Shown piece by piece: positions 17,660-25,872 of a stretch of 64,000 bases of DNA. Positions within the stretch are counted from its first letter, which is position 1; each line of letters opens with the position of its first letter. A model generated the notes under the pieces. That model ran no database searches. It saw nothing but the letters and a program-made list of their open reading frames with translations, and was not told where the DNA came from. This DNA is from Arthrobacter sp. StoSoilB19. GTDB lineage: Bacteria; Actinomycetota; Actinomycetes; Actinomycetales; Micrococcaceae. The DNA is taken from contig NZ_AP024650.1 in NCBI RefSeq assembly GCF_019977275.1, positions 2,046,001 to 2,110,000 of the forward strand. The letters run 5' to 3'. A program made the position numbers and the translations under genes.

Positions 17660-18257
17660 GGCGCAGGCACCGGCGGACCTGGTGCTGACTCCTGAGCAAC
17701 GCGCCCCGCATCCCGCACCCCGGCGTCGCCGCGGAGTCCGTGCCCTGATGCTCCTGTGCTGCGCCGTCGTTGCGGCGGCGCTGGTTGCCGGCGCCTCCGG
17801 CATCCGTTCCGGGGATGCAGACGAAAACGTCCTGCGCGGTTTCCAGATCCGGGTGCTGAGTATCAGCCAGGCCGCCGCCGAGAACAGGATGGATGGGGCG
17901 CTGGCTGCCCTTCAGGCCCTCGAGAAGGACCTGGGCGATGCGGCAGCAAATGGCCGGCTTTCGGCATCGCGGTACCGGAGCATCGAGAATGCACTGTCGG
18001 TGGTCCGGACAGATCTCGCCACGCAGGTGGCAGCAGCGTCCGCGGCAGCATCCCCTGACACAGCGCCGGGCGCCGTTTCGCCAGACCCTGCCCTTGCCGG
18101 CACCGGGCAGAACCAAGCCGCTCCCGTGGAACCCGCCGTTCCGGCCGTCGCTCCGGCGCCGGTCCCGGCAGACTCCGCTCCGCAGGCCCCCGGGCCGGAG
18201 CATCAGGACACCGCGAAGGAAGCCAAAGGCAAGGGCAAAGGCCAGGGCAAGCCCTGA
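17649..18257 (+). CDS. Hypothetical membrane-anchored protein with Pro/Ala-rich and Lys/Gly tail
   Basis: 202 aa. A basic N-terminus with RRRRG precedes a single membrane helix (about 30-50), then an acidic/helical extracytoplasmic segment (QAAAENRMDGALAALQALE), then a long Ala/Pro-rich low-complexity stalk, ending in a KGKGKGQGKP-type basic tail. The layout suggests a surface-anchored stalk protein; anionic polymer or peptidoglycan contact by the tail is speculation. Overlaps the preceding small membrane gene; HrpB follows 42 bp later. Confidence 0.7.
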   Translation: MPLEAQAPADLVLTPEQRAPHPAPRRRRGVRALMLLCCAVVAAALVAGASGIRSGDADENVLRGFQIRVLSISQAAAENRMDGALAALQALEKDLGDAAANGRLSASRYRSIENALSVVRTDLATQVAAASAAASPDTAPGAVSPDPALAGTGQNQAAPVEPAVPAVAPAPVPADSAPQAPGPEHQDTAKEAKGKGKGQGKP

Positions 18258-18299
18258 CCGCAGCGGCAAACAGCTCCCCGGCCAAGGGAGAATGGATGG

Positions 18300-20921
18300 A
18301 TGAATCCTCCTGAGGGCCGCCCCGCCGCCGACGCCTTCGACCTCCGCGCGATCGGTGCCGGACTCGCCTTCGAAGGATCCCTTTCCGCTTTGCGGGAGGC
18401 ACTGGGAAGTGATGGTATCCCGGGTGCCGCCGTTGTGCAGGCACCGCCGGGAACGGGAAAAACCACCCTCGTACCGCCCCTGCTGGCGAACCTCCACGGC
18501 CGGCGGGGCCGCGTTGTCGTCACCCAGCCGCGGCGGGTTGCCGCCCGTGCCGCCGCCCGGCGCCTTTCTGCGCTCGACCGCAGCCGGATGGCCGGCCGCG
18601 TGGGCTACACCGTCCGCGGGGAACGCCAGGCGGGCCCGGACACCCTGATTGAGTTCGTCACCCCGGGCATCCTGTTGCGACGCCTGCTGGCAGATCCCGG
18701 GCTGGAGGGCACTGCCGCCGTCGTCCTGGATGAAGTGCACGAGCGGGGACTGGAAACAGACCTCCTGGTCGGCATGCTCGCTGAGGTCCGTGCGTTGCGC
18801 GGCGACCTCGCCGTCGTCGCCATGTCCGCAACCCTGGACGCGCCCCGGTTCGCAGCCCTGCTGGGGGATGACGAGGGCGCCGGGCCCGCACCCGTCGTCG
18901 ACTTCCCCTCCGTCAACCATCCACTGGACGTGCAGTGGCTCCCGGCGCCCGCCGCCCGGCTGGACGCGAGGGGAGTGGCGCGCACCTTCCTGGATTATCT
19001 GGCCACGGCAGCCGCGGACGCCCATGAACGTGCCGTTGCGGCCGACGGGTCCGTGGACGCGCTCGTGTTCCTGCCCGGGGCCAGGGAGGTCTCGCACGTT
19101 GCAGCGGTCCTGCGCAGCCGGCTGGGCAGCAGTGTTGACGTGCTGGAACTTCACGGCCAGGTGGGGACAGCCGAGCAGGACAGGGCAGTGGCGGGGCGTG
19201 CTCCCGGGGACCTCCCGCGGATCATCGTCTCGACCGATCTTGCCGAGTCCTCCCTGACAGTGCCCGGCGTCCGGCTGGTCATAGACTCCGGACTGGCCCG
19301 GGAACCGCGGCGGGACGCAGGCCGCGGCATGAGCGGGCTGGTTACCGTGTCCTGTTCCAGGGCGTCAGCCGACCAGCGGGCCGGGCGTGCCGCACGGCAA
19401 GGCCCGGGGACAGTGGTCCGCTGCTACTCGCAGCACGCATATGGTGCCGCTCCCGCCCACGTGACGCCGGAAATCAAGGTGGCGGACCTGACCGGCGCCG
19501 CCCTGACCCTTGCCTGCTGGGGCGCGCCCCGGGGGAAGGGGATTGCCTTGCCGGACGCACCGCCCGGCCAGGCAATGGATGACGCCGTTGAGGTGCTCCG
19601 GGAGTTGGGCGCAGTGTCCGGTGACGGCCACGTGACTGCAACGGGCCGCGCCCTTGCCGGCATCCCCGCCGATCCACGGCTTGCCCGGGCATTGCTCGAC
19701 GGCGGCACCTCCACCGGACACCGGTTCGCCGCCGGGGTGGTAGCCGCGCTCTCCGGGGACCACCGCGCACCCGGAGCGGACCTGACCCGCCTGCTGGCCC
19801 AGCTCAAAGCCGACACAGGCCCGGCCGGAAGGCGCTGGGCGGACGAGTCCAGGCGGCTGGGCGCCCTGGCGGGTCGGCAACAGGACGGCGCCACGGCCCC
19901 TCCCGCCATCCCTGCCGCTGGAAACGAAGCTGCGGGCGCCGTCGTCGCGCTTGCCTTTCCCGACCGCGTGGCCCGCCGCGTGCCCGGCAGCGACGGCGCC
20001 GGACAGTACCTGCTGACGTCCGGGACCAGGGCAGGGCTGCCGGCAGGCAGCACGTTGTCAGGCCACGAGTGGCTGGCCGTGGCCGACGTGTCCCGCGCCA
20101 AGGGAAGGGACGCGGCCGGTACGGGCGCCGTGATCCGCGCCGCAGCCCCCATCACCCTTGGCATTGCCGAAGAGGCGGCGTCCCACCTGCTGTCCGACAG
20201 TGTGGACGCGGAATTCAGCGGCGGCCGGCTGAGCGCGCGCAGGACCAGGCGGCTGGGAGCGGTCGTACTCTCCGCAACCCCCGTGCGCCCCACCGCCGAA
20301 CAGGGCAGGAGGGCCGTGCAAGCCGCGCTGCGGTCAAGCGGCCTTGCCGCCCTGTCGTGGTCGACGGCGGCGGCCTCCTTGCGGCGCCGCCTCGCCTTCC
20401 TGCACCGCGAGGTGGGGGCGCCGTGGCCTGATGTGTCGGACGGGGCGTTGCTTGGGCGGCTGGAAGAGTGGCTGGGGCCCGAGCTGGAAGACCTGGCGGC
20501 CGGGAAACCGGTCACCTCAATCGACCTGGCCCACCCCCTGCGCCGGCTGCTGCCCTGGCCCGAAGCGGCCCGGCTGGACGAGCTTGCGCCGGAAAACCTG
20601 GAGGTCCCCAGCGGCTCCCGCGTCAGGATCGACTACCCGGAACCAGGTGGGGACTCCGCCGCGCCCGTGGTGGCGGTGAAACTGCAGGAGTGTTTCGGGC
20701 TGGTTGAATCCCCGCGCCTGGCGGGCGGCCGTGTCCCGGTCCTGTTCCACCTGCTGTCCCCGGCCCGCAGGCCGCTGGCGGTCACCGGCGACCTCACATC
20801 GTTCTGGTCCGGCCCGTATACCCAGGTGCGCGCCGAAATGCGGGGCCGCTACCCCAGGCATCCCTGGCCGGAGGACCCCTGGTCGGCTCCCGCCACGGCA
20901 CGGACCAACAAGCGGAACTGA
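18300..20921 (+). CDS. hrpB: ATP-dependent helicase HrpB
   Basis: 873-residue DExH-box helicase. Walker A APPGTGKT at 48-55, motif II DEVH at 144-147, motif III MSATLD, motif VI SADQRAGRAARQGPG, then an HA2-like region and the HrpB C-terminal domain (RIDYPEPGGDSAAPVVAVKLQE, LSPARRPLAVTGDLTSFW, YPRHPWPEDP). The usual HrpB length is about 820. Biological role in actinobacteria is unclear. ATG preceded by AAGGGAG. Confidence 0.95.
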   Translation: MNPPEGRPAADAFDLRAIGAGLAFEGSLSALREALGSDGIPGAAVVQAPPGTGKTTLVPPLLANLHGRRGRVVVTQPRRVAARAAARRLSALDRSRMAGRVGYTVRGERQAGPDTLIEFVTPGILLRRLLADPGLEGTAAVVLDEVHERGLETDLLVGMLAEVRALRGDLAVVAMSATLDAPRFAALLGDDEGAGPAPVVDFPSVNHPLDVQWLPAPAARLDARGVARTFLDYLATAAADAHERAVAADGSVDALVFLPGAREVSHVAAVLRSRLGSSVDVLELHGQVGTAEQDRAVAGRAPGDLPRIIVSTDLAESSLTVPGVRLVIDSGLAREPRRDAGRGMSGLVTVSCSRASADQRAGRAARQGPGTVVRCYSQHAYGAAPAHVTPEIKVADLTGAALTLACWGAPRGKGIALPDAPPGQAMDDAVEVLRELGAVSGDGHVTATGRALAGIPADPRLARALLDGGTSTGHRFAAGVVAALSGDHRAPGADLTRLLAQLKADTGPAGRRWADESRRLGALAGRQQDGATAPPAIPAAGNEAAGAVVALAFPDRVARRVPGSDGAGQYLLTSGTRAGLPAGSTLSGHEWLAVADVSRAKGRDAAGTGAVIRAAAPITLGIAEEAASHLLSDSVDAEFSGGRLSARRTRRLGAVVLSATPVRPTAEQGRRAVQAALRSSGLAALSWSTAAASLRRRLAFLHREVGAPWPDVSDGALLGRLEEWLGPELEDLAAGKPVTSIDLAHPLRRLLPWPEAARLDELAPENLEVPSGSRVRIDYPEPGGDSAAPVVAVKLQECFGLVESPRLAGGRVPVLFHLLSPARRPLAVTGDLTSFWSGPYTQVRAEMRGRYPRHPWPEDPWSAPATARTNKRN

Positions 20922-21030
20922 AACCACGTCCGATTCTTTCCGGCCGGAGAAGGCTGCGTGAGAACTCCGATACACAGCCGAAACGTCGCGTCGACGTGCT
21001 GAAACATGCCTTCCCTACGCTCTTAAGTAC

Positions 21031-21048
21031 GCGGACAACGTGGTCCGC
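21031..21048. promoter_or_regulatory. Inverted repeat upstream of a small gene
   Basis: GCGGAC and GTCCGC form perfect 6-bp arms around AACGTG, 24 bp before the ATG of the 48-residue protein gene. It could be an operator or a 5' UTR hairpin. Confidence 0.4.
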
Positions 21049-21071
21049 ATTCCCCTACGGAAGGACACACC

Positions 21072-21218
21072 ATGTTTCTCTTGAACAGCCTCAACCTCCT
21101 GCTGGACGGCCGACGCAGTGAGGCCGGCGGGTCCCGCAACACCGACACCGGCACGTTCCCGGAAGGCCGGCTCACCTCCGCCGCCTGGGAAGGCTGGTGG
21201 CACGAGGACGCTGCCTAG
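21072..21218 (+). CDS. Small hypothetical protein (48 aa)
   Basis: Unrecognised short gene. A hydrophobic start (MFLLNSLNLLLDG) is followed by a polar Gly/Arg/Thr middle and an aromatic/acidic end (SAAWEGWWHEDAA). Support comes from the ribosome-binding site GGAAGGA 6-8 nt before the ATG, GC-rich third positions, and a place in an otherwise empty 300-bp gap between hrpB and the hydrolase gene. An 18-bp inverted repeat lies just upstream. Function unknown. Confidence 0.6.
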   Translation: MFLLNSLNLLLDGRRSEAGGSRNTDTGTFPEGRLTSAAWEGWWHEDAA

Positions 21219-21223
21219 CAGCG

Positions 21224-21901
21224 TCAGCCGTGCCCGGCGATAAACTCCGCCACCGGAAGCGCCAGCGACGCACCCACCTCATCGGCGGGGCGCTTGTTTC
21301 CCGCCACGGCAAAGGAGTGGTCACCGCCCTCCACCCACTGCAGGACCGCGTTGGATCCAATCCGGGCCACGACGCCCGCCAGGATGTCGGGCGTGGCAAA
21401 CGTGTCGCGCGTTCCCTGCAGGAACAGCATCGGCGCCGTGATCCCGTACAGGTGCTCATCCCGGAGTTTCTCCTGCTTGCCGGGGGCATGCAGCGGGTAG
21501 CCGAGGTACACCAGGCCTGTGGCCTCCATGCCGTCGGCAACGGCCATGGACGCCATCCTGCCGCCGAACGACTTGCCCGCCGCCCAGACGGGGCCGCTGT
21601 CGCCGTTGGCCTCCGCCTGGGCGCGGGCTGTGTCCATGGCGGCCCGCCAGGCGGCGATGGCAGCCGGAGGGCGGTCGGGGAACTTCCGCCCTGCCTCCAG
21701 GTACGGGAAATTGAAGCGCAGGGTGGCCAGGCCCAGACCGTTCAGGGCGTCGCTGAAGCCGCGGAGGAACGGATGGTCCTTGCCGGCACCGGCACCATGC
21801 GCCACCACCACAGTGGCGGTGGGCTTCCCGGGACGGGCGTAGACGGCGGAAAACGAGGCGTCACCGACGGCGACCATGAGCTGCTGATCGGATGAGGGCA
21901 T
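21224..21901 (-). CDS. Alpha/beta hydrolase (dienelactone hydrolase-like)
   Basis: 225 aa. VVVAHGAGAGKDHPF is the oxyanion region; AAGKSFGGRMAS gives the nucleophile elbow (Ser of GKSFGG); FLQGTRDTFA supplies the acid; GGDHSF supplies the histidine. This is the 'KANL3/Tex30-like' small hydrolase pattern found in many bacteria. Cytosolic, substrate unknown. Start at 21901, where homology begins and GGAG lies upstream; divergent from the LigD-type polymerase gene. Confidence 0.87.
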   Translation of the reverse strand: MPSSDQQLMVAVGDASFSAVYARPGKPTATVVVAHGAGAGKDHPFLRGFSDALNGLGLATLRFNFPYLEAGRKFPDRPPAAIAAWRAAMDTARAQAEANGDSGPVWAAGKSFGGRMASMAVADGMEATGLVYLGYPLHAPGKQEKLRDEHLYGITAPMLFLQGTRDTFATPDILAGVVARIGSNAVLQWVEGGDHSFAVAGNKRPADEVGASLALPVAEFIAGHG

Positions 21902-21956
21902 GGCTCCATCATGCCGGAGGCCGGCGGATATGCCGGTGTCTGCCGGCGGCCGGGTG

Positions 21957-21962
21957 TACGTT
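21957..21962 (+). promoter_or_regulatory. Candidate -10 (TACGTT) of a leaderless gene
   Basis: TANNNT hexamer ending 6 nt before the ATG at 21969 of the LigD-type polymerase gene. Confidence 0.4.
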
Positions 21963-21968
21963 GTCCCC

Positions 21969-23006
21969 ATGGCGAGCGAACAGACCACCATCACTGTCCC
22001 GGGTCCCAATGGCGAGCGCGAAATGCGCATCTCCAGCCCCAGCCGCGTCCTCTGGCCGGACCTGGGCCTGACCAAGCTGGACCTCGCCAGGTATATCTGC
22101 GACGTGGGGGAGGCATTCATCGCCGCCAACGGGGACCGGCCCGTGTCCCTCCAGCGGTACTCGGACAACATCGAAGGCGAAATGTTCTTCTCAAAGAACC
22201 CGCCAAAAGGCACGCCGGACTTCGTCAGGTCCGTCAAGGTGGTGTATCCGAGCGCCAGGTCCCACCCCCAGCTGGTCCTTGACGAACCGGCAGCTGCCGT
22301 CTGGGCCGTACAGATGAACACCGTGGTCTTCCACCCCTGGCCCTCCCGGGCGGAGAACACGGACAACCCGGACCAGCTGCGGATCGACCTTGACCCGCAG
22401 CCGGGCACGGACTTCGACGACGCCGTTCCCGCCGCCTTGGTGCTGAAGGACGTCCTCGCCGAGGCAGGCCTCACCTGCTTCATCAAAACGTCCGGCAACC
22501 GCGGGCTGCACGTTTACGCACCCGTCGAACCAACACGGGAATTCCTGGACGTCCGGCACGCGGTCATCGCCGCTGCCCGGGAAGTGGAGCGCCGGATCCC
22601 GGACAAAGTAACCACGGCGTGGTGGAAGGAAGAACGCGGCCAACGGGTGTTCCTGGACTTCAACCAGGCCAACCGCGACCGCACCATCGCCGGCGCCTAC
22701 AGCCCGCGGGCCCTGCCGCACGCCCCCGTGTCCTGCCCCATCACCTGGGAGGAACTGGAACACGCGGATCCAAAGAACTTCACCATCCTCACGGTTCCGG
22801 AACGGTTGAAGACGGTGGGAGACCCCTGGGCTGGCTTCAACGCCAAGCCCGGGACCATCGACACGCTGCTGGAATGGTGGGACCGCGACTGCAAAGCCGG
22901 CCTGGGGGAGATGCCCTTCCCGCCGGACTACCCCAAGATGCCGGGCGAACCGCCCCGGGTCCAGCCCAGCCGGGCGAAAAAGCAGACTGACGCCAACAGC
23001 GACTGA
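21969..23006 (+). CDS. Stand-alone LigD-type polymerase/primase domain protein
   Basis: 345-residue archaeo-eukaryotic primase-fold polymerase as in the polymerase domain of bacterial LigD (non-homologous end joining). It has RPVSLQRY, FFSKNPPKGTPDFV, catalytic DLD at 140-142 (RIDLDPQPG), KTSGNRGLHVYAP, and a late aspartate in RVFLDFNQANRDRTIAGAYSPR. No ligase or nuclease domain is attached and no ku gene is in the window. Such separate polymerases in actinobacteria act in NHEJ or in base-excision-type gap filling. The ATG at 21969 gives the family's N-terminus. Confidence 0.92.
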   Translation: MASEQTTITVPGPNGEREMRISSPSRVLWPDLGLTKLDLARYICDVGEAFIAANGDRPVSLQRYSDNIEGEMFFSKNPPKGTPDFVRSVKVVYPSARSHPQLVLDEPAAAVWAVQMNTVVFHPWPSRAENTDNPDQLRIDLDPQPGTDFDDAVPAALVLKDVLAEAGLTCFIKTSGNRGLHVYAPVEPTREFLDVRHAVIAAAREVERRIPDKVTTAWWKEERGQRVFLDFNQANRDRTIAGAYSPRALPHAPVSCPITWEELEHADPKNFTILTVPERLKTVGDPWAGFNAKPGTIDTLLEWWDRDCKAGLGEMPFPPDYPKMPGEPPRVQPSRAKKQTDANSD

Positions 23007-23022
23007 CCCGCGCCCTCCAAAA

Positions 23023-23092
23023 CGGGGCACTTTGGCACGGACACGGCGGCCGCCGTCGGAAATTACGACGGCGGCGCCGCCAAAGTGCCCCG
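23023..23092. repeat. 70-bp palindromic element between convergent genes
   Basis: Outer arms of 14 bp (23023-23036 and 23079-23092, CGGGGCACTTTGGC and its complement) enclose inner arms (23044-23058 and 23066-23079) with one bulge and a 7-nt loop. It separates the converging polymerase and Sua5/YciO genes; it may act as a bidirectional terminator or be a dispersed palindromic repeat. Confidence 0.6.
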
Positions 23093-23129
23093 GGACCGCA
23101 GGTGCGGCCCGGGTTACTTCGAAGCAGGT

Positions 23130-23750
23130 TTATTCGAAGCGGGACGGGTCGCCCATGCCACGCCGGACCACCTCGGCCAGCCCGCTGGAGAAATCAATCA
23201 CGGTGGTGGGCTCTGCGCCGCAGTCCCCGGCGTCGATCACGGCATCCACCTGGTGGTCCAGCCGCTCCTTGATTTCCCAGCCCACGGTCAGCGGCTCTTC
23301 CTCGTCCGGCAGCAGCAGCGTGCTGGACAGCAGCGGCTCGCCCAGTTCGGCGAGCAGCGCCTGGACCACGCGGTTGTCCGGAATCCGCACGCCCACCGTC
23401 TTCTTCTTGGGGTGGAGCAGGCGCTTGGGAACCTCCTTGGTGGCGGGCAGGATGAAGGTGTAGCTGCCCGGGGTAACGGACTTGATGCTGCGGAACACGT
23501 CGTTGCCGATGTTCACAAACTGGCCCAGCTGCGCGAAATCGCGGCAGACCAGCGTGAAGTGGTGCTTGTCGTCCAGGTGCCGGATGCTCCTGATCCGGTC
23601 CAGCGCCTCCCGGTTGCCCATCTGCGCCCCCAGCGCGTAGCAGGAATCCGTGGGGTAGGCGATCAGGCCGCCGTCGCGGATTATGTTCACTGCCTGCGCG
23701 ATGGCGCGCGGCTGGGGGTCCTGGGGATGCACATCAAAGAATCGGGCCAT
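23130..23750 (-). CDS. Sua5/YciO/YrdC-family protein (L-threonylcarbamoyladenylate synthase-like)
   Basis: 206 aa with the YrdC fold: IAYPTDSCYALGAQMGN, KHHFTLVCRDFAQLGQFV, PGSYTFILPATKEVPKRLLHPKKKTVGVRIPD, and LSSTLLLPDEEEPL. Lengths and motifs match the YciO subgroup, whose exact role (versus tRNA t6A synthesis by TsaC/Sua5) is not settled. Binds ATP/RNA by family knowledge. Start ATG at 23750 has a TAGGCT hexamer 6 nt upstream and no ribosome-binding site, suggesting a leaderless transcript. Confidence 0.88.
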   Translation of the reverse strand: MARFFDVHPQDPQPRAIAQAVNIIRDGGLIAYPTDSCYALGAQMGNREALDRIRSIRHLDDKHHFTLVCRDFAQLGQFVNIGNDVFRSIKSVTPGSYTFILPATKEVPKRLLHPKKKTVGVRIPDNRVVQALLAELGEPLLSSTLLLPDEEEPLTVGWEIKERLDHQVDAVIDAGDCGAEPTTVIDFSSGLAEVVRRGMGDPSRFE

Positions 23751-23756
23751 GCCCCG

Positions 23757-23762
23757 AGCCTA
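23757..23762 (-). promoter_or_regulatory. Candidate -10 (TAGGCT) of a leaderless gene
   Basis: Minus-strand TAGGCT ending 6 nt before the ATG at 23750. Confidence 0.45.
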
Positions 23763-23962
23763 CGTTCCCGCGGCCCGCGCCGCACCCTTTCCTGCGGGAT
23801 ATGCCTCGACACGGAAACAGTTTCGTCCCCTGACATTCAAACCCCGGAACACGGGATGAACAGGGGAGACTTCCCCTACCGGGTGGCGGCCGGATAGGGC
23901 AGGATGTTGTCTGCCCGCGTTCCGGCCGAAGCAGTTCCGGCCCCTGTGAAGGAGAACCTGCC

Positions 23963-24394
23963 ATGCCAACAATCCTCAATCCCTACATAAGTTTCCGGGA
24001 CAATGCCCGTGAGGCACTGAACTTCTACCAGCAGGTGTTCGGCGGCGAGCTGACACTCAGCACTTTTGGTGACTTCCAGGCCAGCGAGGATCCTGCGGAA
24101 GCGGAAAAGATCATGCACGGCATGCTGATCACCACCCAGGGCCTGGTCCTCATGGGCGCTGATACCCCCAACAGCATGGAGTACCACCCGGGTTCCGCCA
24201 TCTCCATCTCGCTCAGCGGCGATGATGAAGTGGAGCTTCGCGGCTACTACGAGCAGCTCAGCGGCGATGGCGGCGCGGTGACAGTCCCCATGGAAAAGTC
24301 GCCGTGGGGTGACATCTTCGGCATGTGCACCGACCGGTACGGAGTCGCCTGGCTGGTCAACGTCAACGCATCGCAGGCCACGCCGGCACCCTGA
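23963..24394 (+). CDS. VOC-family protein (PhnB-like)
   Basis: 143 aa of the vicinal-oxygen-chelate fold in the PhnB/'3-demethylubiquinone methyltransferase-like' subgroup: NPYISFRDNAREALNFYQQVFGGEL, then ISLSGDDEVELRGYYEQL, then PWGDIFGMCTDRYGVAWLVNV. Metal ligands and function are not determined for this subgroup. ATG preceded by AAGGAGAA. A free-standing gene with 213 bp empty upstream DNA in which I see nothing definite. Confidence 0.88.
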   Translation: MPTILNPYISFRDNAREALNFYQQVFGGELTLSTFGDFQASEDPAEAEKIMHGMLITTQGLVLMGADTPNSMEYHPGSAISISLSGDDEVELRGYYEQLSGDGGAVTVPMEKSPWGDIFGMCTDRYGVAWLVNVNASQATPAP

Positions 24395-24489
24395 GGACCC
24401 TGAGGACGTGGAGGGGGGAGGGCCGGCCAGCCTGCATGGATCTGCCCCTGCGCCTTGAGGCCGGGCCCCCGGGCTGGGAGGATTGATGC

Positions 24490-25194
24490 GTGAGGCCCCT
24501 CATGGAGTTCCTGTACGACAAGTGGTGGATGGTGTTTCCACTGATGGCGGTGGCCGGCCGCTGGGCAGGCGGCTGGCGGCGTGCCGGCGACCGCCGGTAC
24601 CGGCGCCGGGTCGAACTGTACAAACTCCAGAACCAGGACAAACTCCAGAACCAGGCACGCGAAGCTGCCAGGGCGTCGGTGGCCGACGTGAAGTCGCTCA
24701 TGGCCACCCACGATGCCACCAACCGGCGATGGCTTGACTATGAGCTCGACGTGGGCAAGCTCGTTGACTTTCCCCTCATGACGGACGTCCGGGAACCCCT
24801 CACGGTCGCCTTCCTGCGCGCCAAACGCGAAGCCGACGGCCTGCGGCCACCCTCTGCCGAAGACCTGACATCAGTGGCCGGCCTTGACGCCTACCGGCAG
24901 GCCGTGAACAACTTCGCGGTGGCCCTGGATGTGGCCGAGCGCGAAGCCATACGGATCAGGGACAGCAAGTTCAGCGGCCCCGAACGCGAACGGCTTGCCG
25001 TGGCACGGAAACTGCTCATGATTGCCGAGAACCATGCGGCTACCCCGGCCGAACGGCAGTCTGCCTACAAGCGGGCCCGGCGTGAGCTGGACGGGCTCAT
25101 CGTCCTGCCGGACGTCACAGTGGCGGCCCTTGAGGGCAGAATCGCGCCGCCGCTGGATGCAGGTCCCAGGCCGCCGCAGTTCCACCAGGGCTGA
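24490..25194 (+). CDS. Hypothetical protein with N-terminal membrane segment and coiled coil
   Basis: Unrecognised 234-residue protein. One short hydrophobic segment near the N-terminus (WWMVFPLMAVAGRWAG) is followed by an Arg/Gln/Lys-rich helical region and further helices (KREADGLRPPSAEDL, VALDVAEREAIRIRDSKFSGPERERLAVARKLL). It probably has a cytosolic helical body tethered to the membrane. GTG start supported by GGGAGG 7 nt upstream. The HAD-like gene starts 18 nt after its stop, so an operon is likely. Confidence 0.72.
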   Translation: MRPLMEFLYDKWWMVFPLMAVAGRWAGGWRRAGDRRYRRRVELYKLQNQDKLQNQAREAARASVADVKSLMATHDATNRRWLDYELDVGKLVDFPLMTDVREPLTVAFLRAKREADGLRPPSAEDLTSVAGLDAYRQAVNNFAVALDVAEREAIRIRDSKFSGPERERLAVARKLLMIAENHAATPAERQSAYKRARRELDGLIVLPDVTVAALEGRIAPPLDAGPRPPQFHQG

Positions 25195-25212
25195 AGCCCC
25201 TGCAGGTGCAGC

Positions 25213-25719
25213 GTGCGGCGGACGCTTTATTTGGATGTCGACGGCGTGGTCTGCCCGTTCGGCCCGGAGGGAACCACCGGCTGGGGGTCCGCCTGGCAGC
25301 GCGCCGACGCTGGGCTGTTGCCCGTCACCTTCGCCGCAGAACTCGTATCGGGGCTCAACTCCCTGGCCATGACGCCCGGGCTGCGTTGTGTCTGGCTCAC
25401 CAGCTGGGAGGAGCTGGCGCCCCAATACCTGTGTCCCGCCGTCGGACTTGCGGGCAGCGGCTGGCCATACCTTGCCGCGGACGGGGCAGCCGGCGGGGCC
25501 GTCTGGTGGAAGCTCCGGGCCATCCAGGGCGACGTCGAGAAGACCGGACCCGACTCGGTGGCGTGGGTGGATGACCAGCTGGCGTTCGAGGCTGAAGCAC
25601 AATCATGGGCACGCTTCCTGGGGAGGCGCATCCTCACGGTGTCGCCCCATCCGCGGCAGGGAATCACGCCCGCGGAACTGGACATGCTCCGCTCTTTCCT
25701 GGCCGGGCCCGTGTTTTGA
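25213..25719 (+). CDS. HAD-like domain protein
   Basis: 168 aa beginning LYLDVDGVVCPFGPEG, the HAD motif I (DxDGV). SLAMTPGLRCVWLTSWEE is the motif II region, with the Thr in WLTSW. WWKLRAIQGDVEKT may provide the lysine and VAWVDDQLAFEAEA the motif IV acid pair. A small HAD-fold phosphatase-like protein found in actinobacteria; substrate unknown. GTG start with AGGTG upstream; follows the coiled-coil membrane gene closely. Confidence 0.8.
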   Translation: MRRTLYLDVDGVVCPFGPEGTTGWGSAWQRADAGLLPVTFAAELVSGLNSLAMTPGLRCVWLTSWEELAPQYLCPAVGLAGSGWPYLAADGAAGGAVWWKLRAIQGDVEKTGPDSVAWVDDQLAFEAEAQSWARFLGRRILTVSPHPRQGITPAELDMLRSFLAGPVF

Positions 25720-25789
25720 CCTCCTGCCCGGTACGCGTACGATCGATAAGGTTTCCCGCCGGTTGTGCCATCGCCGCAAGTCATTCCAA

Positions 25790-25807
25790 AGCAAACAACT
25801 GGTGAAC
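25790..25807 (-). promoter_or_regulatory. Possible PHO box upstream of the phosphate transporter
   Basis: On the minus strand GTTCACC (25807-25801) is followed after AGTT by GTTTGCT, giving two 11-nt units like actinobacterial PhoP sites; the second unit matches poorly. Location 66 bp before the PiT start is suitable. Confidence 0.33.
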
Positions 25808-25872
25808 TATGCTGTCCAAGGCAGCCGGGTAAGAGAAACTGCTGAACGTCGACTCTGCAGATTGGGCAACAG

